Made by a program: the position numbers and the translations under genes | Source of the DNA: CAXMST01 sp963700785 | GTDB lineage: Bacteria; Actinomycetota; Thermoleophilia; Solirubrobacterales; 70-9 | Assembly: GCA_963700785.1 (NCBI GenBank) | Contig: CAVOYZ010000005.1 | Coordinates: 62,001-126,000 of the forward strand | DNA length: 64,000 nt | Direction of reading: 5' to 3' | In this document: piece after piece, positions 16,986 through 25,810 of the stretch | Layout of the letters: each line of letters opens with the position of its first letter | Numbering within the stretch: position 1 is the first letter of the stretch | The notes under the pieces: generated by a model | Databases searched by the model: none | Told to the model about the DNA's origin: nothing | Seen by the model: only the letters and a program-made list of their open reading frames with translations

Positions 16986-17025
16986 CTGTACAAACCCCGA
17001 CCGGGGAAGTTTCGACACCTGTACA
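16986..17025. promoter_or_regulatory. CTGTACA direct repeat between divergent small genes
   Basis: CTGTACA occurs at 16986-16992 and 17019-17025, 33 bases apart (about three helical turns), in the gap between the DUF3817 gene and the zinc-ribbon gene. Each contains the palindrome TGTACA. A CCCC/GGGG hairpin (16995-17006) lies between them. Confidence 0.4.
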
Positions 17026-17062
17026 TAGGCCGACGGGTCCCCGCAGCTCACCATGGGTAGCG

Positions 17063-17269
17063 ATGACGACCGACCACGAATCCAAGCGGAGGCTCGGCCG
17101 GCCGCCGATCCGGCGCTTGCGTCAGCGCCGGCGCACGGTCGGGCGGGTGCGCCACTACCTGTGCTCCGGGTGCGGCTTCGAGCGCTGCTCGTGGGTTGAC
17201 CTGCGCAGCTGTCCGAGCTGCGGAGCCGGCCCGTTGCAGGTCACGGTGATCCGCGCCGTGCTGCGCTGA
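17063..17269 (+). CDS. Small zinc-ribbon protein
   Basis: A 68-residue basic protein. The N-terminal half is arginine-rich (RRLGRPPIRRLRQRRRTVGR); the C-terminal half has CSGCGFERC and CPSCG, i.e. two CxxC knuckles about 20 residues apart forming a zinc ribbon. Nucleic-acid binding is plausible from charge but not shown. It converges on kgd, 21 bases from its stop. Confidence 0.6.
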   Translation: MTTDHESKRRLGRPPIRRLRQRRRTVGRVRHYLCSGCGFERCSWVDLRSCPSCGAGPLQVTVIRAVLR

Positions 17270-17290
17270 TCGCGGTCGCGGGCGCCGCGG

Positions 17291-20200
17291 TCAGCCGGTC
17301 AGCGCGGTCAGCACGATCCGCTCCTGCTCGGAGCGGTGCGCGGCGGGGTAGCCCTCGGACGGGCTCGCGCGTTCGGGGCGGCCGATGTAGCGGAACTCGA
17401 GGTCGTTGCCGACCAACTCCGGCATCCGGCGCGCCATCACCGACCAACAGCCCATGTTCCGCGGCTCCTCCTGTAGCCAGATGACCTCCTGGAGGTTGGG
17501 GTAGGAGGCGATCAGCTCGCGGATCTGCGCCTTCGCGAATGGGTAGATCAGCTCGACCCGGGCGATCGCGACGCTGGTGGCGGCGGCGCGCCGGTCGTGT
17601 GCCTCGAGGTCGTAGTAGACCTTGCCGGAGCAGAGGACGAGCCGGGTGATCTCCTCGGCCCGGTTCGGCGCCTCGGGATCGTTGAGCACGAACTGGAACG
17701 AGCCCTCGGACAGCTCGCCGAGCGTCGAGGCTGCTGCCGGTAGCCGCAGCAGGCTCTTCGGCGTGAACACGACCAGCGGTCGCGGCTTGGCGATCCTCGC
17801 CTGGCGGCGCAGCAGGTGGAAGTACTGAGCAGCGGTGGTCGGGTTGGCGAGCCGCATGTTGCCCTCGGCCGCGAGCTGCACGAAGCGCTCGATCCGGGCG
17901 CTCGAATGCTCGGGCCCCGACCCCTCATAGCCATGCGGGAGCAGCAGGCTGAGCCTGGTCGTCTGGCCCCACTTCGATTCGGCTGAGGCGATGAAGCTGT
18001 CGATGATCACCTGTGCGGAGTTGGCGAAGTCGCCGAACTGCGCCTCCCAGAGGACGAGGCTCTCGTTCGACGCCGCCGAGTAGCCGTACTCGAACCCCAG
18101 ACAGGCCGTCTCCGAGAGCGGGCTGTTGTGGATCTCGATCGGCGCCAGGGCCCCGGACAGGTGCTGGATCGGCGCGTACTTGAGCCCGGTCTTCTCGTCG
18201 TGCAGGACGAGGTGGCGGTGTGAGAAGGTCCCGCGCTCGACGTCCTGGCCCGTGAGCCGGATCGGGGTCCCCTCGGTCAGCAGCGATGCGAACGCCAGCG
18301 CCTCGGCGTGCCCGTACTCGATCGGGCCGTCCTCGAGGACGTCGAGCCGCTTGAGCAGCGGCTTGCGCAGCTTCTTGTGCATCGAGAAGCTGTCGGGAAG
18401 GCTGAGCAGCTCCGCGTTCAGGGTTCGCAGGCGCTTCTCCGAGACCTTCGTCTCGACGTCGGGGCTCTTCGTCCGGTCGAGCTCGCCGGTGCCGGTGCCG
18501 ACGACCGTCGGGTCCTCGAACTCGCCGCTCTCGATCTTGCGCAGCAACTCCTTGTGGATCTCGCTCAGCTCGTCGCGTCGGGCCTTGGCCTGCTGCTCGA
18601 GATCGGCCGCGTTGATCACGCCCTCCTCGATCAGTTCCTTCGCGTAGATCTCGCTGACCGGCGGGTGCTTCTTGATCGCCGCCGCCATCTCCGGCTGCGT
18701 GTAGGCGGGCTCGTCGGTCTCGTTGTGGCCGTAGCGCCGGTATCCGATCAGGTCGATGACCACGTCCCGGCCCCACTCCCGCCGGTAGGCCATCGCGACG
18801 CGGATCGCGGCGATGCAGTTCTCCGCGTCGTCGGCGTTGACGTGGATGATCGGCACGTTGAAGCCCTTCGCCATGTCCGCGGCGTACGGCGTCGATCGTC
18901 CCTCGTAGGGATCGGTCGTGAAGCCCACCTGGTTGTCGGTGATGATGTGGATCGTGCCGCCGGTCGCGTAGCCCTTGAGCGACTGCAGGTTGAAGGTCTC
19001 GGCGACTACGCCCTGGCCCGGGAAGGCGGCGTCGCCGTGAAGCAGCACCGGCACCGCCAGCTTCGGGTCGTGGTGCAGCCGCGGTCCGGCGTGCCCCGTC
19101 TGCGCCGCCCGCGCGGCGCCGGTGACGACCGGGTCGACGAACTCCAGGTGAGAGGGGTTCGGGTAGAGGCGCATCTTGATGTCCCCGTCCCCGGTTTCGA
19201 GCAGGCCCTCGGCGCCGTGGTGGTACTTGACGTCGCCGGTGCCGCCGGCCTTCAGCGCATCGGTCCGCTTGACCGCGTCGAGCGCCTTCGCCCCCTCGAA
19301 CTCGGCCATGATCGACTGCAGCGAGCGGCCGAGGTTCTGGGCGAGGACGCTGAGCCTGCCGCGGTGGGCCATCCCGATCACGACCTCCTCGGCGCCATCC
19401 TGCTTCGCCAGCGACGCGATCTCGTCGATCATCGGGACCGTCGCATCGAGCCCCTCGATCGAGAACATCTTCTGGCCGAGGTAGGCCTTTTGCAGGAAGC
19501 GCTCGAACTCGAACACGTCGACCAACCGGTGCAGCAGCTGACGCTTCTGCTGCTCGTCGGGCGGCTGGTTGTGAGCCCGGGTCTCGATCACCTCGCGAAG
19601 CCACATCCGCTGCTGGTGGGATGAGAGGTGTTCGATCTGGTAGGCGATCCCGCCGCAGTAGGCATCCCGCATCCGCGGCAGCACGTCGAGCAGGGTCTCG
19701 CCGGGAACACCGATCCGCAGGATCGAGGCCGGGATCCGACCCATCAACTCCGGCGTCAGATTGAGGTTCTCCGGCTCCAGCGCCGGGTCGCCCTTGCCCT
19801 CTCCGGTGAGCGGGTTCAGGTTCGCGGCCAGGTGGCCGTGGGTGCGATACGCCTTCAGCAGCGAGGTCGCGGCCTGCACGCCCTGCAGCAACTCCTCGTC
19901 GACCTTGCCGCCGACCGTTGACGCGGCGGCCGCCGGGACGGCGCCACCCTCGGCCGGCAGCGGCGGCGCCGATGCGGATTCGGGGTGCGCGTTGGCGGTC
20001 ACGCTCGGCTCGAGGTCGAGGTTGGCAGCAACCTTCTCGTAGAACTCGTGCTCCCCCTGAAGCAGCTCATCGATCGCCTTCAGGAAGTTGCCCGATTCGG
20101 CCCCCTGGATGATCCGGTGGTCGTAGGTGGAGGTCATCGTCATCACCCGCGAGACGCCGAGCCCCCTGAGCTTGTCCGGTGTGGCGTGCGACCACTCGGG

Positions 20201-21568
20201 TGGATATGCGATCGAACCGGTGGCGATGATCGTGCCCTGGCCGGTCATCAGCCGCGGCACGGAGGCGACGGTGCCGATGCCGCCCGGGTTGGTCAGGGTC
20301 ACGTTGGTGCCCTGGAAGTCGTCGGCCGTGAGGCTGTTCTCACGCGTCTTGCGGATCAGCTCCTCGTAGTAGCTGTGGAAGCCCTTGAAGTCGAGCTCAT
20401 CGGCGGCCTTGATGCAGGGGACCATCAGCGCCCGCGATCCGTCCTTCCTCTCGACGTCGACCGCGATCCCGAGGTTCAGGTGCTCGCTGTCGACCGCGTG
20501 CGGCTTCTCGTCGCGTTCGACGAACGTCCGCGACATCACCGGCCACTGCCGTCCGGCTTCGACGATCGCCCAGGCGATCAGGTGCGTGAACGAGATCTTC
20601 ATCCCGCGCTCGGCGAGCGCACCGTTCAGCGCCTTGCGCTTCGCCCAGATCGTGTCGACGGGCAGCGTCCGGAACGAGGTCGCGGTCGGGATCGAGCGGC
20701 TCTCGTCCATCGCCTTGGCGAGCATCGCCGCCGGCCCCTTGAGTCGCTTGATCTCACCCGCGACCGGTCCTGCCCCGTTGCCTGCGGCGACGTCGAGGAC
20801 ATCGTCCTTGGTCACCTTGCCGCCGTCGCCCGTTCCCTCGACCCCGGCGAGCGTCACGCCCTTGTCGGCGGCGACGCGCCTCGCCAGCGGTGTCGCACGA
20901 CCGGAACCGTCGACCTCGGCGGCTTCGCTCGGCGCTGTCGGCTCCTCGCCCGCGGCTCCATTACCCCCCGGCACCGGCCCGGCACCGGCCCCGGCCTCCA
21001 TTCTCGCCAGGACGTCACCGACCCTGACCGTGTCGTCCTCGGACTTGAGCAGCTCCGTGATCGTTCCGGCCGCGGGCGCCGGGACCTCGGCGTCGACCTT
21101 GTCGGTCGAGACCTCGACCACGGGGTCGCCCTCGGCAACCGTGTCACCGACCGCGACGCGGTACTCGAGCACCGTCCCCTCGGTCACCGACTCGCCCATC
21201 TCGGGCATCGCGACGTCGACGAGACGACCCGCACCGTCCTCAGGCCCATCCTCCGGCTTGGACGCTTCCGTGGTATCGGGCTCAGTGGCCCCTGCCGGGT
21301 CGCCGTTGGCCGTCGCGCCCTCGCCCGGCTCGATCTCACAAAGGCCCTCACCGACGCGCACGTCCTCGTCCTCCTGCTTGAGGATCCTGATGATCGTGCC
21401 GCTCACCGGCGCGGGGACCTCGGCATCGACCTTGTCGGTCGAGACCTCGACGATCGTCTCGCCCTCGGTGACCGCGTCGCCCTCGGCCACATGCCATTCG
21501 AGCACCGTTCCCTCGGTCACCGACTCGCCCATCGCGGGCATCTCGATCTGCGTGGTCCCGGTGCTCAT
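17291..21568 (-). CDS. kgd: Multifunctional 2-oxoglutarate dehydrogenase E2-E1 fusion with two lipoyl domains
   Basis: A 1425-residue enzyme of the TCA cycle. Order: lipoyl domain 1 (lysine K46 in STDKVDAE), lipoyl domain 2 (K157, same motif), peripheral-subunit-binding-like segment (about 222-262, ATPLARRVAADKGV), succinyltransferase core with DHRIIQG at 483-489, then a full thiamine-diphosphate E1 (from about 570), with GMAHRGRLSVLAQNLGR, HGDAAFPGQG and NQVGFTTDP. Well-studied actinobacterial OdhA/Kgd proteins carry the E2 core and E1 but no lipoyl domain, so this form may not need a separate E2 for carrier function. The ATG at 21568 is right before MSTGTTQIEMPAMGES; a TATAGT hexamer lies about 50 bases upstream. 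Confidence 0.94.
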   Translation of the reverse strand: MSTGTTQIEMPAMGESVTEGTVLEWHVAEGDAVTEGETIVEVSTDKVDAEVPAPVSGTIIRILKQEDEDVRVGEGLCEIEPGEGATANGDPAGATEPDTTEASKPEDGPEDGAGRLVDVAMPEMGESVTEGTVLEYRVAVGDTVAEGDPVVEVSTDKVDAEVPAPAAGTITELLKSEDDTVRVGDVLARMEAGAGAGPVPGGNGAAGEEPTAPSEAAEVDGSGRATPLARRVAADKGVTLAGVEGTGDGGKVTKDDVLDVAAGNGAGPVAGEIKRLKGPAAMLAKAMDESRSIPTATSFRTLPVDTIWAKRKALNGALAERGMKISFTHLIAWAIVEAGRQWPVMSRTFVERDEKPHAVDSEHLNLGIAVDVERKDGSRALMVPCIKAADELDFKGFHSYYEELIRKTRENSLTADDFQGTNVTLTNPGGIGTVASVPRLMTGQGTIIATGSIAYPPEWSHATPDKLRGLGVSRVMTMTSTYDHRIIQGAESGNFLKAIDELLQGEHEFYEKVAANLDLEPSVTANAHPESASAPPLPAEGGAVPAAAASTVGGKVDEELLQGVQAATSLLKAYRTHGHLAANLNPLTGEGKGDPALEPENLNLTPELMGRIPASILRIGVPGETLLDVLPRMRDAYCGGIAYQIEHLSSHQQRMWLREVIETRAHNQPPDEQQKRQLLHRLVDVFEFERFLQKAYLGQKMFSIEGLDATVPMIDEIASLAKQDGAEEVVIGMAHRGRLSVLAQNLGRSLQSIMAEFEGAKALDAVKRTDALKAGGTGDVKYHHGAEGLLETGDGDIKMRLYPNPSHLEFVDPVVTGAARAAQTGHAGPRLHHDPKLAVPVLLHGDAAFPGQGVVAETFNLQSLKGYATGGTIHIITDNQVGFTTDPYEGRSTPYAADMAKGFNVPIIHVNADDAENCIAAIRVAMAYRREWGRDVVIDLIGYRRYGHNETDEPAYTQPEMAAAIKKHPPVSEIYAKELIEEGVINAADLEQQAKARRDELSEIHKELLRKIESGEFEDPTVVGTGTGELDRTKSPDVETKVSEKRLRTLNAELLSLPDSFSMHKKLRKPLLKRLDVLEDGPIEYGHAEALAFASLLTEGTPIRLTGQDVERGTFSHRHLVLHDEKTGLKYAPIQHLSGALAPIEIHNSPLSETACLGFEYGYSAASNESLVLWEAQFGDFANSAQVIIDSFIASAESKWGQTTRLSLLLPHGYEGSGPEHSSARIERFVQLAAEGNMRLANPTTAAQYFHLLRRQARIAKPRPLVVFTPKSLLRLPAAASTLGELSEGSFQFVLNDPEAPNRAEEITRLVLCSGKVYYDLEAHDRRAAATSVAIARVELIYPFAKAQIRELIASYPNLQEVIWLQEEPRNMGCWSVMARRMPELVGNDLEFRYIGRPERASPSEGYPAAHRSEQERIVLTALTG
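21081..21199 (-). repeat. Near-identical internal repeat encoding lipoyl domain 2
   Basis: This stretch closely matches 21413-21532 (lipoyl domain 1), with the central block around STDKVDAEVPAP almost unchanged at base level. It indicates duplication within the gene kept similar by selection or gene conversion. Confidence 0.7.
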
Positions 21569-21617
21569 CTCGGGGCTTGGAAAGGGCTTTCTTGCGCGTT
21601 CACGTCCGTCCGCACTG

Positions 21618-21623
21618 ACTATA
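21618..21623 (-). promoter_or_regulatory. Probable -10 hexamer of kgd
   Basis: TATAGT on the minus strand, 49 bases before the kgd start, is the most AT-rich spot in the gap and matches the TANNNT consensus. The resulting leader would be about 40 bases. Confidence 0.45.
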
Positions 21624-21651
21624 TGCCCCCGCGCCCGTTGGCGCCCGCGCT

Positions 21652-23054
21652 CTACTGGCGTTGGGCGCGAAAGCGCTCGATCGCCTCCTCCCGGGAGGCC
21701 TGCAGATCGACCAGCGGCGCCGGATATTCGACGCCGATCACGCATCCGGCCTCAGCCTGGACCTCGGGCGGCGCCGCCCACGGCTCGGCGAGGTGCTCGT
21801 CGGGGAGGGCCGCGATCTCCGGCACCCAGCGCCTGACGTAGACGCCGTCCGGGTCGAATCGCCGCTGCTGGCGCACCGGGTTGAAGACCCGGAAGTACGG
21901 CTGTGCGTCAGCCCCCACCGACGCCGACCACTGCCAGTTCCCGTTGTTCTGGGCCTCGTCGCCGTCGAGCAGGTGGCGCATGAAGTGGGCCTCGCCGGCG
22001 CGCCAATCGATCAGCAGGTTCTTGGTCAGGTAGGCGGCGACCGCCATCCGCAGTCGGTTGTGCATCCAGCCCTCCGCCAGCAGCTGGCGCATCCCGGCGT
22101 CGATCCAGGGAACGCCGGTGCGGCCCCGCTTCCACGCCTCCAGGGACTCGGGCTCGTGCCGCCACCGCATGCCTCGCAGCCGCTGGTCGAACTCCTGCTC
22201 ACGATTGCCGGGGTTGAAGCGGATCACGTAGAGCCAGAAGTCGCGCCAGGCGAGCTGGCGCCGGAGCGCGCCGGCGCCGGGCGAGCCGATCTCGATCAAG
22301 CCCGCCTCCAGCTCTCGTGGTGACACCGTGCCGAAATGGAGGGCGGGGGAGAGGCGGGTCGTGGCGTCGGCGCCGGCATCGTCGCGGATCTCCGGATAGC
22401 CGTCGGCCGTCTTCAGGGCCCGCCGCATCAGGCGCCGGGACTCCCGCTCGCCGGGGCCGCTCGCCGCTGCGATCCGCTTTGCCGCCGCATCGACGCCGGC
22501 GTCCGCCTCGGCGATCGGGCGCCCGACCGGCAGCCGACCCGGAGCCGCGAGCTTCCGCGGCCGGGTCGCGAGAGCCCTGCGTTCAGCCTGCTCCCAGGCC
22601 CGCGAGAACGGCGTGAAGACGCGATAGCGACCGCCGGCGCCGGTCTCGATCTTCGCGATCTCGGCGCAGGTGATGCCGGGATGGCCGACCAGCTCACAGT
22701 CGAGCGCTTCCAGCGCTGCTCGACCCGGCGATCCCGGGACCGGGCGTGGGCGGTGTGGTCGCGGTTGACATGCACGCGATCGGCGCCGCTGTCCGCTGCG
22801 ACGCGGGCGAGCTCGGCCGCCGGCTCGCCGGCTCGGTAGTGCAGCTTGCTGCCGGCCCGGCGCATGCCCTCGTCGAGCTCGCGCAGCGAGGCGAGCAGGT
22901 AGGCGTTGCGGCTCGGGCTCGCGTGCCTGCCGCCGAGCAGACCCGGTTCGAAGCAGAAGACCGGCACCACGCGCTCGGCCTCAGCCGCGGCCGCCAGCGC
23001 CGGGTTGTCGCTGATCCGCAGGTCGCGCCGGAACCAGACGATCGCCGTGGCCAT
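21652..23054 (-). pseudogene. phrB: Deoxyribodipyrimidine photolyase, interrupted by a one-base frameshift
   Basis: The N-terminal half begins ATAIVWFRRDLRISDNPAL at the ATG at 23054 and stays in frame to about 22717 (HARSRDRRVEQ). The C-terminal half continues in the next frame as ALEALDCELVGHPG through to the stop at 21652, including the FAD-binding pattern GVPWIDAGMRQLLAEGWMHN. Adding one base within 22711-22717 restores a single class I photolyase of about 467 residues. All other features are intact, so this is either a recent mutation or a sequence error. The enzyme uses light to split pyrimidine dimers. Confidence 0.88.
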
Positions 23055-23064
23055 CGTTGCGAGC

Positions 23065-23361
23065 TCAGTCGATCCTGGCAATCAGCAGGACCTCGTTCAC
23101 GGGCGTGTCGTAGACGTCGCGGACGAGGAACTCGCGAGCCGGGGCACTGGTGCTGCAATAGCCGCAGCCAAGCGGGCGGCTGACGGGCACTGCCCGGCCG
23201 ATCCGCACCGGCATCGAGCATTCGGGGCAGACCAGGGCGCCGTGGGCCAGTTGCTCGACGCCGTCGCTGACGAGCCGATGGTCGGATCCGAGGTCGGTGA
23301 CCTTGACGCCGCCGCCGGTGCGGATCGGGTCCTCGCCTGGGTTTCGCGCGTGTAGCGTCAC
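23065..23361 (-). CDS. Zinc-ribbon protein, 98 residues
   Basis: Starts at a GTG at 23361 with TACACT seven bases upstream (leaderless pattern). The middle has CPEC and CGYC about 19 residues apart, a zinc-ribbon arrangement; before it stands LVSDGVEQLAHGALVCPEC. The C-terminal 30 residues (REFLVRDVYDTPVNEVLLIARID) look like a beta strand and helix. No family recognised. It is divergent from the acrA-like gene, with only 57 bases between the starts, and ends 10 bases before phrB. Confidence 0.65.
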   Translation of the reverse strand: MTLHARNPGEDPIRTGGGVKVTDLGSDHRLVSDGVEQLAHGALVCPECSMPVRIGRAVPVSRPLGCGYCSTSAPAREFLVRDVYDTPVNEVLLIARID

Positions 23362-23418
23362 TCGGCAGAGTGTAGGGTCAGGGCTGCGCGGTCCGAAAAC
23401 CTGGAGGAGACAGAGAGA

Positions 23419-25563
23419 ATGGGTTACTTCGTCACCGGAGCCACCGGCTTCATCGGCCGTCACCTGGTCGAGCAGCTGCTCGAGCGGGAGGGCACCATCT
23501 ACGTGCTGGTGCGCGAGGGCTCACGAGGCCGGCTCGAGGAGCTGATCAACCGCTGGGGCGCCGCCGAAGGCCGGATCGTGCCGGTGGTCGGGGACCTCTC
23601 GCAGCGGCGCCTCGGCGTCCCGGACGCCGAGATCGACCGGTTGCGCGGCGAGATCGACCACTTCTTCCACCTCGCCGCGATCTACGACATGCAGGCCGAT
23701 GCCGAGTCGCAGCGGATCGCCAACGTCGAGGGGACCCGTCACGCGGTCGCGCTGGCCGAGGCCGTCGAGGCCGGGCGCTTTCACATCGTCAGCTCGATCG
23801 CAGTCGCCGGCCTCTACCGCGGCACCTGGCGCGAGGACATGTTCGACGAGGCGCAGAACGTCGACAACCACCCCTACTTCCAGACCAAGCACGAGTCGGA
23901 GCGGGTCGTTCGCGAAGAGTGCGAGGTGCCGTGGCGCGTCTACCGGCCGGGCATCGTCGTCGGCCACTCCGAGACGGGCGAGATGGACAAGGTCGATGGC
24001 CCGTACTACTTCTTCAAGTTGATCCGCAGGATCCGTCAGGCGGTCCCGTCCTGGGTGCCGATGCCCGGCGTCGAGGGGCGCGAGATCAACATCGTGCCGG
24101 TCGATTTCGTCGCTGCCGCGATGGATCACATCGCCCACCTCGACGATCTCGACTACCGCGCCTTCAGCCTCACCGACCCGCATCCGCCGAGCGCCGGCGA
24201 GGTGATCGACATCTTCGCCCGTGCTGCGCACGCCCCCGAGGCCTCGATGCACGCCCCCCCGGGAGTGACGGAGGCGGTTCAGCCCCTGCTCGAGCTCGCC
24301 GTCAAAGCGACGCCCTTCGCCAATACCGTGACCGACAGCGTGCTCGCCGACTTCGGGGTCCCGCGCGAGGTGCTGATCTACCTCCACTACCCGACGCACT
24401 TCGATTCGCGCGGGACGGAGGCGGCGCTCGAGGGCACCGGGATCTCGGTTCCGCCGCTCGAGTCGTACGCCGACAAGCTGTGGGACTACTGGGCCCGGCA
24501 CCTCGATCCGGACCTCTACCGTGACCGCACCCTGCTCGGAGCGGTTCGGGGCCGGGCCGGCCTGGTCGGCGGGCTGTCGCAGGTCCTCGAGCAGCAGGTC
24601 CCGGACGAGCTGGTGCGCTTCGGGCGGCGGCTGCTCGGCAAGGCCTCGCTCGACGAGGCGATCGACGGCAAGATCGTCCTGGTCACCGGGGCCTCCTCGG
24701 GGATCGGCAAGGCCGCTGCGATGAAGGTCGCGGACGCCGGCGGGACCGTCCTGCTCGTCGCCCGTACGCCGGAGAAGCTCGAGGAGACCCGGGAGGCGAT
24801 CGTCAAGGGGGGCGGCAGGGCCTTCATCCACCGCTGCGATCTCTCCGACGTCGATGACATCGACCGCATGTGCGAGGAGGTCCTCGAGCAGCACGGCCGC
24901 GTCGACGTGCTGGTCAACAACGCGGGCCGCTCGATCCGGCGCTCGATCGCGCTCTCCTACGACCGCTTCCACGACTTCGAGCGGACGATGCAGCTCAACT
25001 ACTTCGGTCCCGTGCGGACGATCCTGAGGTTGCTGCCGACGATGCGCGAGCAGCACTACGGGCAGATCATCAACGTCAGCTCGATCGGCGTGCAGACGAA
25101 CATGCCGCGGTTCTCGGCCTACGTCGCCTCGAAGTCGGCGCTCGACGCCTTCTCACGGTGCATAGCGTCGGAGATCATCGATGACGGCGTGCACATCACG
25201 ACGATCCACATGCCGCTGGTCAGGACGCCGATGATCGCTCCGACGAAGATGTACAACCGATTCCCGACGATCACGCCGGACGAGGCCGCGGACATGATCT
25301 GCGATGCGATCGTCCATCACCCGAAGCGGATCGCCACGCCGGTCGGCACGCTGGGTCAGGTCCTATACGCGATCAACCCGAAGTCGATGGACTACGTCCT
25401 CAACAGCGCCTACCACATGTTCCCCGACTCGACCGCTGCGAAGCGTGGCAAGAAGCCGGCGGATTCGCCCGGCGGCGAGGGCGGAGACGGCGCGGTCTCG
25501 AACGAGGAGGCGACCGCTCAGCAGATCGCGTTCGCCTACCTGATGCGCGGCGTGCACTGGTAG
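23419..25563 (+). CDS. Two-domain SDR fusion, fatty acyl-CoA reductase-like (AcrA type)
   Basis: A 714-residue fusion. Residues 1-360: extended SDR of the male-sterility/fatty acyl-CoA reductase group, with GATGFIGRHLVEQLL and the Y-x3-K motif in NHPYFQTKHES. Residues about 415-690: classical SDR with TGASSGIGKAAAMKV and catalytic SAYVASKSALDAF. This architecture matches mycobacterial AcrA1-type proteins, linked to reduction of acyl-CoA to aldehyde or alcohol for waxes or ether lipids. Residues 690-714 are a disordered tail region. GGAGGAG at 23402-23408 precedes the ATG. An alkylglycerone-phosphate synthase homologue lies 1.4 kb downstream. Confidence 0.88.
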   Translation: MGYFVTGATGFIGRHLVEQLLEREGTIYVLVREGSRGRLEELINRWGAAEGRIVPVVGDLSQRRLGVPDAEIDRLRGEIDHFFHLAAIYDMQADAESQRIANVEGTRHAVALAEAVEAGRFHIVSSIAVAGLYRGTWREDMFDEAQNVDNHPYFQTKHESERVVREECEVPWRVYRPGIVVGHSETGEMDKVDGPYYFFKLIRRIRQAVPSWVPMPGVEGREINIVPVDFVAAAMDHIAHLDDLDYRAFSLTDPHPPSAGEVIDIFARAAHAPEASMHAPPGVTEAVQPLLELAVKATPFANTVTDSVLADFGVPREVLIYLHYPTHFDSRGTEAALEGTGISVPPLESYADKLWDYWARHLDPDLYRDRTLLGAVRGRAGLVGGLSQVLEQQVPDELVRFGRRLLGKASLDEAIDGKIVLVTGASSGIGKAAAMKVADAGGTVLLVARTPEKLEETREAIVKGGGRAFIHRCDLSDVDDIDRMCEEVLEQHGRVDVLVNNAGRSIRRSIALSYDRFHDFERTMQLNYFGPVRTILRLLPTMREQHYGQIINVSSIGVQTNMPRFSAYVASKSALDAFSRCIASEIIDDGVHITTIHMPLVRTPMIAPTKMYNRFPTITPDEAADMICDAIVHHPKRIATPVGTLGQVLYAINPKSMDYVLNSAYHMFPDSTAAKRGKKPADSPGGEGGDGAVSNEEATAQQIAFAYLMRGVHW

Positions 25564-25588
25564 GAACGCGGGCGCCGAGCGCTCGAGC

Positions 25589-25810
25589 TCAGTGCATCCG
25601 CGCCGCCCGGCGCGCTCGGGCGTCGCTGATCCCCGACCAGCCGACGTCGAGAGCGAGCGCCTCCGCGAAGCGCATCGCACGCTCCGAGAGCTCGCGCGGC
25701 CGGAAGTTGCGGTCGATCAGCTTCGGAATCGTCACCGCCGGCCGCTCGAACTCGCGCCGCACCGCCACCAGCTGCTCCCAGCGCGGGTTGCTCGGGTAGG
25801 TCCTCTCCAT
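25589..25810 (-). CDS. Conserved small protein, 73 residues, function unknown
   Basis: Starts at the ATG at 25810 with an AAGGGAA site upstream. The product is basic and helical (MERTYPSNPRWEQLVAVRREF, then KLIDRNFRPRELSERAMRFAEAL). Its stop faces the acrA-like stop, 25 bases away. The uncorrected epimerase frame overlaps its start by 79 bases, but that overlap disappears if the epimerase frameshift is corrected. No family recognised. Confidence 0.55.
   Translation of the reverse strand: MERTYPSNPRWEQLVAVRREFERPAVTIPKLIDRNFRPRELSERAMRFAEALALDVGWSGISDARARRAARMH

Noticed and set aside
19985..21841. 618-residue plus-strand frame opposite kgd
   Set aside because: Antisense shadow of the E2/lipoyl part; no domain and Arg/Asp/Val-rich.
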